Source of the DNA: RGIG250 sp045616885
GTDB lineage: Bacteria > Bacillota > Negativicutes > Selenomonadales > Selenomonadaceae
Reading direction: 5' to 3'
Length of the DNA: 6,689 nt
NCBI GenBank assembly: GCA_045616885.1
Contig: JAZLHS010000080.1
Coordinates: 1-6,689 of the forward strand
Part shown: positions 1 through 4,860 of the stretch, piece after piece
Layout of the letters: every line of letters begins with the position of its first letter
Position numbering within the stretch: the stretch's first letter is position 1
Program-made: the position numbers and the translations under genes
Notes under the pieces: model-generated
The model's database searches: none
What the model was told of the DNA's origin: nothing
Seen by the model: the letters and a program-made list of their open reading frames with translations, nothing else

Positions 1-1207
1 CTCCGGCTATACCGGCAATTGCGCCCGCCAGTACATCTCCGCAGCCGGCAGTCGCCATGCCCGGATTGCCTGTTGTAGTGACGAACACCTTCCCTTCGGG
101 AGAAGCCGCCATTGTCCGATGAGATTTCGCGACGATGACAGCATTCCACTCTGCCGCCTTTTCCCGCACTACATAAGTCAGCTTATCGAGACTGCCGTCC
201 GCTCCTGTCAGCGCAGACAACTCGCAGCCGATAAGTCCGGCCAGCTCTCCAAGGTGCGGTGTCAGTATCGCCGGGTTGACACACTTCTTCAGCAGGCCGC
301 TCATCCCCCGGAGTGCATAGAGACCGTCCGCGTCAATGACCAGCTGTATTCGCTTCTCACTGCCCAGCGCTACTACGAGGCTCTGCACCAGTGCGCAGGT
401 ATCAGGATGACGGCCAAGACCGGGCCCGATGAGAACGATGTCATTATTCTCTGCCAGCGCCATTATTTCTTCATAGGATTTCATTCCCAGCGCACCGGCA
501 CACTCTGCCGATTCCGCGACCGGCTTCGGCATGACCTCGGTACACTTCACAGCCATTATGGGGGCGATGGAATTATTGGCCGCCAGCGTCACCAGTCCGG
601 CTCCGACTCGCAGCGCCGACAGCGCCGACAGATACGCGGCTCCTGTATAGCCGTAGGAGCCGGCCACCGCCAGCACTCTGCCTACCGTTCCTTTGTGACA
701 GTTTGTCGGCCGCTTTTTCAAAAGCTCCATCGCCAAGGCAGAAGTAATCGGCGTGCCCTTCACGCTATCGTCATTGTATTTCTCTTTTCTCTCGACAGCG
801 GACTCTTTTTCCCCGCATGCTGCTCTGCCGACTCCGCTCAGCACGCACTCAGCTACAGCATTCTCCATGCCATGAGAGAGCGTCAGCTTTACATCCGTCA
901 CGCCAAGCTCCTTCGCTCTGTCTGCCGTTGCCCCGCCGAGAGTCACCACCGGCATTCCCTTCTCGTCTGGCAAGATTTCTATATCCGTCATGGACATCGA
1001 GCCGATAAGTCCGGTGCCAAGAGCCTTCAGCACGGCTTCCTTCCCAGCCCAGCGCGCAGCCAGTGAGGCTGTCCGCTGCTTCCCCCGACCATCGGCATAG
1101 GCCAGCTCTGCCTCCGTATAAACGCGACGACAAAAAGCCGCAGAAGCGGATGACTTCTCTATGCGCTTCAATTCGATAATGTCGATTCCCGTTCCGATTA
1201 TCTTCAT
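1..1207 (-). CDS. AcpS-NnrD fusion: holo-ACP synthase joined to NAD(P)H-hydrate dehydratase, 3' end cut by window edge
   Basis: Read by hand on the minus strand, the frame starts at ATG 1207-1205 and stays open for 402 codons to the left edge, so the C-terminus is missing. A GGGAGA ribosome site lies at 1219-1214. Residues 1-124 are an AcpS domain, which moves 4'-phosphopantetheine from CoA onto acyl carrier protein. It shows GTGIDII with Asp9, ARWAGKEAVLKALGTG with Glu57, and an SHGMENAVA motif near residue 111. After a charged linker (about 125-152) comes an NnrD domain, which repairs hydrated NAD(P)H using ADP. Its motifs are HKGTVGRVLAVAG (171-183), IGPGLG (260-265), VIDADGL (290-296), TPHLGE (316-321) and GNPGMATAGCGDVLAG (380-395), the last carrying the expected catalytic Asp391. 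An NnrD domain normally needs a few dozen more residues, which lie outside the window. The usual NnrE epimerase domain is absent from the N-terminal side, where AcpS sits instead. I am confident of both domains; that they act as one polypeptide is inferred from the uninterrupted frame. Confidence 0.9.
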   Translation of the reverse strand, partial: MKIIGTGIDIIELKRIEKSSASAAFCRRVYTEAELAYADGRGKQRTASLAARWAGKEAVLKALGTGLIGSMSMTDIEILPDEKGMPVVTLGGATADRAKELGVTDVKLTLSHGMENAVAECVLSGVGRAACGEKESAVERKEKYNDDSVKGTPITSALAMELLKKRPTNCHKGTVGRVLAVAGSYGYTGAAYLSALSALRVGAGLVTLAANNSIAPIMAVKCTEVMPKPVAESAECAGALGMKSYEEIMALAENNDIVLIGPGLGRHPDTCALVQSLVVALGSEKRIQLVIDADGLYALRGMSGLLKKCVNPAILTPHLGELAGLIGCELSALTGADGSLDKLTYVVREKAAEWNAVIVAKSHRTMAASPEGKVFVTTTGNPGMATAGCGDVLAGAIAGIAG

Positions 1208-1250
1208 TGCATTTCTCCCAATTTAGAAGCCTCATCCGTCAGCTTTCAGC

Positions 1251-1279
1251 CATATAGCGTATGTTCTCCCTGGCGTCCA
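1251..1279 (-). promoter_or_regulatory. Weak candidate promoter for the acpS-nnrD gene
   Basis: On the minus strand a TGGACG hexamer (1279-1274) is followed after 17 bases by TATATG (1256-1251). This puts a start about 40 bases ahead of the ATG at 1207. Both hexamers are imperfect. The gene must be transcribed from somewhere downstream of the motB terminator, which is the main reason for listing it. Confidence 0.25.
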
Positions 1280-1288
1280 GAGAGTGGA

Positions 1289-1387
1289 ACCATGCGCAGC
1301 ATGGTGGATGGTCCGTCGGCTTCCGAGACTAACCCACCACCGCCTCACGGCGGTCCCCCGCTCTTAAAAAGGGCGAACTTGACCTCA
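1289..1387 (-). repeat. REP-like palindromic repeat, single copy of the right-edge family
   Basis: On the minus strand, 1387-1333 matches the 55-bp units at 6578-6632 and 6633-6687 with about six mismatches and no length change. It carries the same two hairpin modules. One is built on CGCCCTT/AAG-GCG and the other is ACCGCC-loop-GGCGGT; the loop of the second has changed while its stem is intact. Just beyond it, 1289-1305 is a further hairpin (ACCATGC, loop GCA, GCATGGT) that may belong to a longer version of the element. The copy lies between convergent-free ends of motB and the acpS-nnrD start, and has no coding capacity. Confidence 0.8.
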
Positions 1388-1397
1388 GCCTTCATAT

Positions 1398-1440
1398 AAA
1401 ATATGGCATAACTGTCTGTAAGACCGTTATGCCATATTTT
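1398..1440 (-). terminator. Rho-independent terminator of motA-motB
   Basis: A perfect 15-bp stem (1398-1412 with 1426-1440) is capped by an inner 4-bp stem, GTCT/AGAC. The outer stem starts in A residues and ends in T residues on both strands. It begins 4 bases past the motB stop codon, so it is read as the end of the motAB transcript. Its symmetry means it could also stop plus-strand transcription. Confidence 0.85.
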
Positions 1441-1443
1441 TAA

Positions 1444-2211
1444 TTAATTTAATTTTTGTGCATTATCAGGCATCCGATAGGAGCGGCTTACCAGCACCTC
1501 GACCCGGCGATTTTTCTGCCGGCCTTCCTCTGTCTCATTGGTAGCAGCCGGTCGGAACTCACCGTAGCCAAGAGCCGAGAAACGCTTAGCATCCAGCTTC
1601 GGATTTCTTGCCAGTATCAGACGCATAAAGGACAACGCGCGATCGGTAGAAAGCTCCCAGTTGGAAGGATAGCGAGCCGTAGAGATTGGCACATTATCCG
1701 TATGACCGGAGATAAGCACCTGCTCCGGCATGGTAGCCAACATATCCGCAATGACCGGAATTATCTTCTGAGACTCCGGCAGCAGCTCTGCCGACCCGGA
1801 CGGGAAGAGCGCCTTGTCACTGATGCGGACAAGGAGACCGCCCTCTGTCATGTGAGCACTCAGCTCACCCTCCAGCTTGTTTTCCTTTATATACTCGTTG
1901 ATTTTTTCCTGAGTATTTTCCAGTTTCTCATTCTCTGCCAGATAAGCTGCTACACCGCCGTCAGCGGATGAGCCTATCTGCGCATACTGCCCGAGGCCGG
2001 TACCGGAGCCCTGAAAGAACGAGGGCGCACCAAGATTGAAGGCAGACTGGAAGGAAGCACTCATCTGTGCCGCCTTGCCGGCATTCAGCTTGGAAATACC
2101 GAAAAGACAGATGAAGAGTGCCAGAAGAAGTGTCATAAGATCGGAATACGGCAGGAGCCATGCCTCGCCGGCTTCCTCCTCGTGGGGATGCTCATGCTTT
2201 TTTCTAGCCAT
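1444..2211 (-). CDS. motB: Flagellar stator protein MotB
   Basis: This 255-residue protein is the peptidoglycan-anchored half of the MotA-MotB ion-driven stator that powers flagellar rotation. The N-terminus is short, charged and cytoplasmic (MARKKHEHPHEEE). It leads into a single membrane segment (about 19-41) with the motif PYSDLMTLLLALF, where Asp24 matches the essential ion-binding aspartate. Residues about 120-243 form an OmpA-like peptidoglycan-binding domain, with LISGHTDNVPI (167-176), LSTDRA near 187-192 and GYGEFRP to RRVEVLV at the end. The length is typical. The start at 2211 is supported by an AGGAGG site at 2224-2219, seven bases away. It follows motA in the same direction but after an unusually long gap of 190 bp holding a palindromic repeat. 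Proton versus sodium specificity cannot be told from the sequence alone. Confidence 0.96.
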   Translation of the reverse strand: MARKKHEHPHEEEAGEAWLLPYSDLMTLLLALFICLFGISKLNAGKAAQMSASFQSAFNLGAPSFFQGSGTGLGQYAQIGSSADGGVAAYLAENEKLENTQEKINEYIKENKLEGELSAHMTEGGLLVRISDKALFPSGSAELLPESQKIIPVIADMLATMPEQVLISGHTDNVPISTARYPSNWELSTDRALSFMRLILARNPKLDAKRFSALGYGEFRPAATNETEEGRQKNRRVEVLVSRSYRMPDNAQKLN

Positions 2212-2250
2212 GGCGATTCCTCCTTTGTCATATAATCCGTATAGAAGGCG

Positions 2251-2390
2251 CCCCTACAGGGGAGCTGTCAGCGAAGCTGACTGAGGGGTAATAGACTAAT
2301 TTACCCCTCCGACCTCGCTACGCTCGGCCGCCTCCCCTTTTCAAGGGGAGACTACAAAATCGTTCAGTTGTTACCTCCCCAATAGGGAGG
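2251..2390. repeat. Composite palindromic element between motA and motB
   Basis: This non-coding stretch is packed with inverted repeats. They are CCCCT/AGGGG (2251-2262), GTCAGC-GAA-GCTGAC (2267-2281), GGGGTAA/TTACCCC (2285-2307), CTCCCCTT-TTC-AAGGGGAG (2332-2350) and CCTCCC/GGGAGG (2374-2390). A CCTCGCTACGCTCGG segment lies between the third and fourth hairpins. It resembles the REP-like palindromic elements scattered in Firmicute genomes and differs from the 55-bp family elsewhere in this window. It fills nearly the whole space between the motA stop and the motB ribosome site, so it is transcribed as part of the motAB message. Confidence 0.75.
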
Positions 2391-2401
2391 GTCAATACAG
2401 T

Positions 2402-3175
2402 TTAACCATTCTTGATAGCTTCACGCTCGGACTGCGGGATGAATACCATAAGCTTTGCCTCAATGGCAGTGGGGCTGTCACCGGCCTGCAGGGAAAGAAT
2501 ACCCTCGACAATCATTCTCTTCAGAGCTACCTCCTGACCGGACATTACCTTCAGCTTGTTGCAGAAAGGCAGCCAAAGAACGTAGCCGGAATATATACCA
2601 AGAATTGTTGCAACGAATGCAGATGCGATAGCGTGACCAAGAGCATCGATATCGTTCAGGTTACCAAGTGCCGCAATAAGACCTACAACGGCGCCGAGAA
2701 CGCCAAGAGTCGGAGCGTAGGTACCGGCCTGCTGGAACATCTGCTGACCGAGAGCGTGACGCTCCTGCATGACGGATATCTCGGCATCGAGGACATCACC
2801 GACGAACTCCGGCTCCATACCATCAATTACCATACCGAGGCCGGAGCGGAAGAACGGATCCGGAATTTCCTGTACCTTATTTTCCAGTGCCAGAATACCT
2901 TCACGGCGGGCAATCTGAGACAGCTCGATAAAGGTCTTCAGCAGCTCACCGCGCTCCTGAAGCTGCGGCTGAGTGAATACCTTTTTAACAAGGTTCGGGA
3001 AGTTCTTCATCTGGAACATTCTGAAACCGATGAATAGACAGGAGAATGTACCGCCTATGATGATGAGGAACGCCGCCGGATTAATAAGAATCGAGAAAGG
3101 CGCACCCTTGATGACCATGCCGACGAATACGGATATTAAGCTCAGCACAAAACCGACGATTGATGCCTGTTCCAA
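2402..3175 (-). CDS. motA: Flagellar stator protein MotA, TTG start
   Basis: This 257-residue membrane protein is the ion-channel and FliG-contacting half of the flagellar stator. Two hydrophobic helices lie at about 4-22 and 29-52. A cytoplasmic loop follows with the charged stretch ARREGILALE (Arg90 and Glu98, the positions known to contact FliG in E. coli). Two further helices are at about 153-170 and 182-203. The third helix carries TYAPTLGVLGAVVGL, with Pro155 matching the conserved channel proline, and Pro203 lies at the end of the fourth. The start is a TTG at 3175-3173, preceded by GAGGA at 3189-3185 with nine bases between. The ATG just upstream is out of frame. Transcription probably comes from the promoter at 3286-3259. 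Identification is secure; the exact start is slightly less so because TTG is a rarer start codon. Confidence 0.95.
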   Translation of the reverse strand: MEQASIVGFVLSLISVFVGMVIKGAPFSILINPAAFLIIIGGTFSCLFIGFRMFQMKNFPNLVKKVFTQPQLQERGELLKTFIELSQIARREGILALENKVQEIPDPFFRSGLGMVIDGMEPEFVGDVLDAEISVMQERHALGQQMFQQAGTYAPTLGVLGAVVGLIAALGNLNDIDALGHAIASAFVATILGIYSGYVLWLPFCNKLKVMSGQEVALKRMIVEGILSLQAGDSPTAIEAKLMVFIPQSEREAIKNG

Positions 3176-3211
3176 GGTAAATCATCCTCTTTTCTTCAAT
3201 GAATAAAGAAA

Positions 3212-3225
3212 CACTGCCGCCAGTG
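3212..3225 (-). promoter_or_regulatory. Small hairpin in the motA leader
   Basis: CACTG and CAGTG pair around a GCGG loop in the leader ahead of motA. On the minus strand the stem is followed by a T-rich stretch (TTTCTTTATTC). It could be a weak attenuator or only a leader structure; five base pairs is too little to decide. Confidence 0.25.
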
Positions 3226-3258
3226 ATTCCTTAAATACGCATCCATGCTTCTTCGGAT

Positions 3259-3286
3259 ATTATATCACTAATACATTATTACACAA
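3259..3286 (-). promoter_or_regulatory. Sigma-A type promoter for motAB
   Basis: The minus strand has TTGTGT (3286-3281), a 16-base spacer and a perfect TATAAT (3264-3259). This predicts a start near 3252 and a leader of about 75 bases before the motA TTG codon. It looks like a housekeeping promoter rather than a flagellar sigma-28 promoter. Confidence 0.6.
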
Positions 3287-3341
3287 AAGAGGCGAAATTC
3301 CTACCTGTTTTTTATTATTTTTTGAAAATTTTTTACATTTA

Positions 3342-3384
3342 TTATAGTATTAACTATTGAAAATAAACTGCCTTTATAGTATTA
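3342..3384 (+). promoter_or_regulatory. Direct repeat TTATAGTATTA overlapping the lysR promoter, possible operator
   Basis: The 11-mer TTATAGTATTA occurs exactly at 3342-3352 and 3374-3384, 32 bases apart (about three helical turns). The first copy lies within the dyad ATAGT-N4-ACTAT, and the second overlaps the -10 region of the lysR promoter. LysR-type regulators often bind such AT-rich dyads near their own promoters, so autoregulation is a reasonable guess. The whole region is AT-rich, which makes chance repeats more likely. Confidence 0.35.
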
Positions 3385-3385
3385 T
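3357..3385 (+). promoter_or_regulatory. Promoter of the lysR-type gene
   Basis: TTGAAA (3357-3362), a 17-base spacer and TATTAT (3380-3385) form a good sigma-A promoter. It would start near 3392, about 55 bases before the ATG at 3448. It is divergent from the motA promoter about 70 bp away, with very AT-rich DNA between and around them. Confidence 0.6.
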
Positions 3386-3447
3386 ATTAATGAAGTTTAG
3401 ATATATTTGTCCAGTTATTTTTCTTATTTATTACACAGGAGCGTACT

Positions 3448-4365
3448 ATGGAAAGAGTCAGAATGGAACTGCGTCAGCTGGAATACTTCCAGATGGCAGC
3501 CCGACTGAAAAACATCACCAGGGCCGCTGAAAGACTTCGCGTTTCACAACCGAACATTACTGTTGCTATCAAAAAGCTGGAGAGTGAGCTGGGTATTCAG
3601 CTCTTCGACCGCAGTCAGAAGCAATTGTCACTTACCCCGGAGGGCTCAGTATTCCTGACCCGCGTCGAGCTGGCTCTCCGCAACATACAGGATGCTGTAC
3701 TGGAAGTCAACGACTACAAGCAGCTGCAGAAGGGTACCATCAAGATTGGTATTCCCCCGATGATTGGCGCTTATCTCTTCCCCATGATATTTGCCAACTT
3801 CCAGAAGCGCTACTCTCACCTCAATATTTATCTCTACGAAGAAGGCTCCATGGATATCCGTGACCATCTGGAGCAGGACGAGATAGACTTCGGCATCGTC
3901 ATCATGAGTGACATGACCACCAGTCTCATGCGTCTGCCCATTGCTCACAGCCGCATCGTCGCCTGCATGCCGGAGGATCATCCGCTTGCACAGAGGACCT
4001 CTCTCGGCTACGAAGATTTGCAGGACATGGCCCTCAGCATGCTGAAGGAAGGCTCCTTCCTCCGTCATCTCCTGCTGGAGAGCTTCCGTACCGAGAACAT
4101 CAGCCCGAACATCGTGCTGGAGTCCAATCAGATTGAGACTATCAAAGGTCTTGTCCGCAGCGGCGTAGGCATCGCCTGCCTCCTCGATCTGGTAGTTCAT
4201 GACTCCCCAGGCTTAAAGACTGTACCGCTCAATGTACCGCCTTATCTCGAGATTGGTCTTGCTTGGAAGAAGGATAGATATATCTCCAAGGCTGCTCAGG
4301 CATTTATCGACTTCTGCCGGGATACGCTGGTGAAGCCTCAGGCGTTTAGTATTAAAGATAATTAA
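3448..4365 (+). CDS. LysR-family transcriptional regulator
   Basis: This 305-residue protein is a full-length LysR-type regulator. Residues about 7-66 form the winged helix-turn-helix, with MELRQLEYFQMAARLKNITR, AAERLRVSQPNITVAIKKLE and the closing LGIQLFDRSQKQLSLTPEG wing. Residues about 93-295 form the periplasmic-binding-protein-like effector domain, with GTIKIGIPPMIGAYLFP at its start and the second-lobe stretch VRSGVGIACLLDLVV near 235. The start at 3448 has AGGAG at 3437-3441, six bases away. An ATG at 3463, where the family usually begins (MELRQLEYF), is an alternative. The gene is divergent from motA, has its own promoter and terminator, and stands alone. The inducer and target genes cannot be read from the sequence; the family often controls itself and a divergent neighbour, but control of motAB is only a possibility. 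Confidence 0.93.
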   Translation: MERVRMELRQLEYFQMAARLKNITRAAERLRVSQPNITVAIKKLESELGIQLFDRSQKQLSLTPEGSVFLTRVELALRNIQDAVLEVNDYKQLQKGTIKIGIPPMIGAYLFPMIFANFQKRYSHLNIYLYEEGSMDIRDHLEQDEIDFGIVIMSDMTTSLMRLPIAHSRIVACMPEDHPLAQRTSLGYEDLQDMALSMLKEGSFLRHLLLESFRTENISPNIVLESNQIETIKGLVRSGVGIACLLDLVVHDSPGLKTVPLNVPPYLEIGLAWKKDRYISKAAQAFIDFCRDTLVKPQAFSIKDN

Positions 4366-4375
4366 ATCTGTACGC

Positions 4376-4405
4376 AAAAGACTCCTCGTAAGAGGAGCCT
4401 TTTTT
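4376..4405 (+). terminator. Terminator after the lysR-type gene
   Basis: CTCCTC (4382-4387), loop GTAA and GAGGAG (4392-4397) form a stem that extends through AAAAG/CTTTT with one mismatch. A run of six T residues (4400-4405) follows. It lies 16 bases past the lysR stop and is a standard rho-independent terminator. Confidence 0.85.
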
Positions 4406-4448
4406 ATTTCATCTTCGATGCCATACAACGGCCAGCCCCTAATAGGTG

Positions 4449-4477
4449 TTGCCAAAAAGAACTGATGTTGTTATAAT
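4449..4477 (+). promoter_or_regulatory. Strong promoter of the small toxin-like gene
   Basis: TTGCCA (4449-4454), a spacer of exactly 17 bases and a perfect TATAAT (4472-4477) give a strong sigma-A promoter. The predicted start is near 4484, leaving a leader of about 77 bases before the ATG at 4561, long for a 30-codon gene. Confidence 0.8.
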
Positions 4478-4517
4478 GTGACAAGAGTCACCCGTAAATG
4501 GTAGGCGGTTGCTCCTC

Positions 4518-4559
4518 GTATCACTCGATTGAAACATATCGATTGATGGGAGGTGATAC
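4518..4559 (+). promoter_or_regulatory. Leader hairpin covering the toxin ribosome site
   Basis: GTATCAC (4518-4524) pairs with GTGATAC (4553-4559), and inside it TCGAT (4525-4529) pairs with ATCGA (4538-4542) around an 8-base loop. The 3' strand takes in the last base of the Shine-Dalgarno GGGAGG (4548-4553) and all the spacer up to one base before the start codon. Translation would be hindered while the hairpin stands, as is common in type I toxin messages. Confidence 0.55.
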
Positions 4560-4560
4560 T

Positions 4561-4653
4561 ATGCTGACTGTAGATTTGTTTATCAGTATTATGTCTTTAA
4601 TACTTACAAGCATAAGTCTCGGTATTGCTATAGCATCTATAAAACAAAAATGA
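4561..4653 (+). CDS. Small hydrophobic peptide, probable type I toxin
   Basis: This is a 30-codon gene starting ATG at 4561 and ending TGA at 4651-4653. It has a strong GGGAGG site at 4548-4553 seven bases upstream. The peptide begins MLTVDLF, has one hydrophobic segment (about residues 4-26, rich in Ile, Leu and Ser with a GIAIASI stretch) and ends in the basic tail KQK. That layout matches short single-span membrane toxins of Firmicutes type I systems, such as the TxpA/BsrG and holin-like toxin groups, though I see no decisive sequence match. Context supports it: a strong promoter, a leader hairpin over the ribosome site, a stop codon inside the terminator stem, and an antisense promoter firing towards its 3' end. 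It would act in the inner membrane. A harmless small membrane peptide is the alternative. Confidence 0.75.
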   Translation: MLTVDLFISIMSLILTSISLGIAIASIKQK

Positions 4654-4724
4654 CCGCCCAGTCTCCAACTCGTGCGGTCATTTTTGACAACATGTAGGAG
4701 CACCGTCTACCGGTGGCTCTCTTT
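4643..4724 (-). ncRNA. Antisense RNA, probable type I antitoxin
   Basis: An RNA of about 80 bases is predicted from the promoter at 4759-4731, starting near 4724 and ending in the T-run after the bidirectional terminator. Its 5' part forms a hairpin (GAGCCACCG, loop GTAGA, CGGTGCTC, one bulge) at 4719-4698. Its 3' part is the 12-bp terminator stem. It overlaps the 3' end of the toxin gene tail-to-tail, the arrangement seen in TxpA/RatA and BsrG/SR4 of Bacillus. It would be fully complementary to the 3' end of the toxin message. Both ends are predictions from promoter and terminator positions only. Confidence 0.65.
4646..4685. terminator. Bidirectional terminator shared by toxin gene and antisense RNA
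   Basis: AAAAATGACCGC (4646-4657) and GCGGTCATTTTT (4674-4685) form a perfect 12-bp stem with a 16-base loop. T residues follow the stem on both strands. The toxin stop codon lies inside the left arm. It can end the plus-strand toxin message and the minus-strand antisense RNA, so the two transcripts overlap by at least this hairpin. Confidence 0.85.
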
Positions 4725-4730
4725 GATTAA

Positions 4731-4759
4731 AGTATAACACTATGCTGATGAAATTTCAA
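4731..4759 (-). promoter_or_regulatory. Promoter of the antisense RNA
   Basis: On the minus strand TTGAAA (4759-4754) and TATACT (4736-4731) are separated by exactly 17 bases. This strong promoter points back at the toxin gene. The -35 box begins only six bases beyond the T-run of the ompM terminator, so ompM read-through would also yield antisense transcript. Confidence 0.75.
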
Positions 4760-4765
4760 GACAGA

Positions 4766-4795
4766 AAAAAGCAGGGGCGAAAGCCCCTGCTTTTT
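4766..4795 (-). terminator. Terminator of ompM
   Basis: AAAAAGCAGGGGC (4766-4778) and GCCCCTGCTTTTT (4783-4795) pair over 13 bases around a 4-base loop. T-tracts flank it on both strands. It ends the minus-strand ompM message and could also stop plus-strand read-through from the toxin gene. Confidence 0.9.
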
Positions 4796-4808
4796 GATTA
4801 TCATATTT

Positions 4809-4840
4809 CTGTCCCTTGACAGAATTCTGTCTTTTGACAG
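4809..4840. repeat. Four alternating CTGTC/GACAG arms in the ompM 3' untranslated region
   Basis: CTGTC (4809-4813), GACAG (4818-4822), CTGTC (4827-4831) and GACAG (4836-4840) alternate at 9-base intervals. The central pair forms a perfect 14-bp palindrome, GACAGAATTCTGTC (4818-4831). Several mutually exclusive hairpins are possible between the ompM stop and its terminator. No function is evident. Confidence 0.6.
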
Positions 4841-4860
4841 CAGCGGTCGCCCGCCGGTTA

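Larger units (their letters stand above)
4500..4711. repeat. Imperfect inverted repeat flanking the toxin-like gene
   Basis: GGTAGGCGGTTGCTCCT at 4500-4516 (leader) can pair with AGGAGCACCGTCTACC at 4696-4711 (beyond the terminator), with one G-U pair and one bulged base. The two arms lie on either side of the peptide gene. If a read-through transcript contained both, its 5' leader could fold back on its 3' end. The same 3' arm is complementary to the first hairpin of the antisense RNA. Confidence 0.7.

Noticed and set aside
119..1066. A 315-codon plus-strand frame
   Set aside because: It lies antisense to the AcpS-NnrD frame, which carries all expected motifs. Its composition is rich in Arg, His, Cys and Gln, typical of a shadow frame.
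849..1235. A 128-codon minus-strand frame over the acpS region
   Set aside because: It is the wrong minus-strand frame of acpS; the correct frame starts at 1207 and shows the AcpS motifs.
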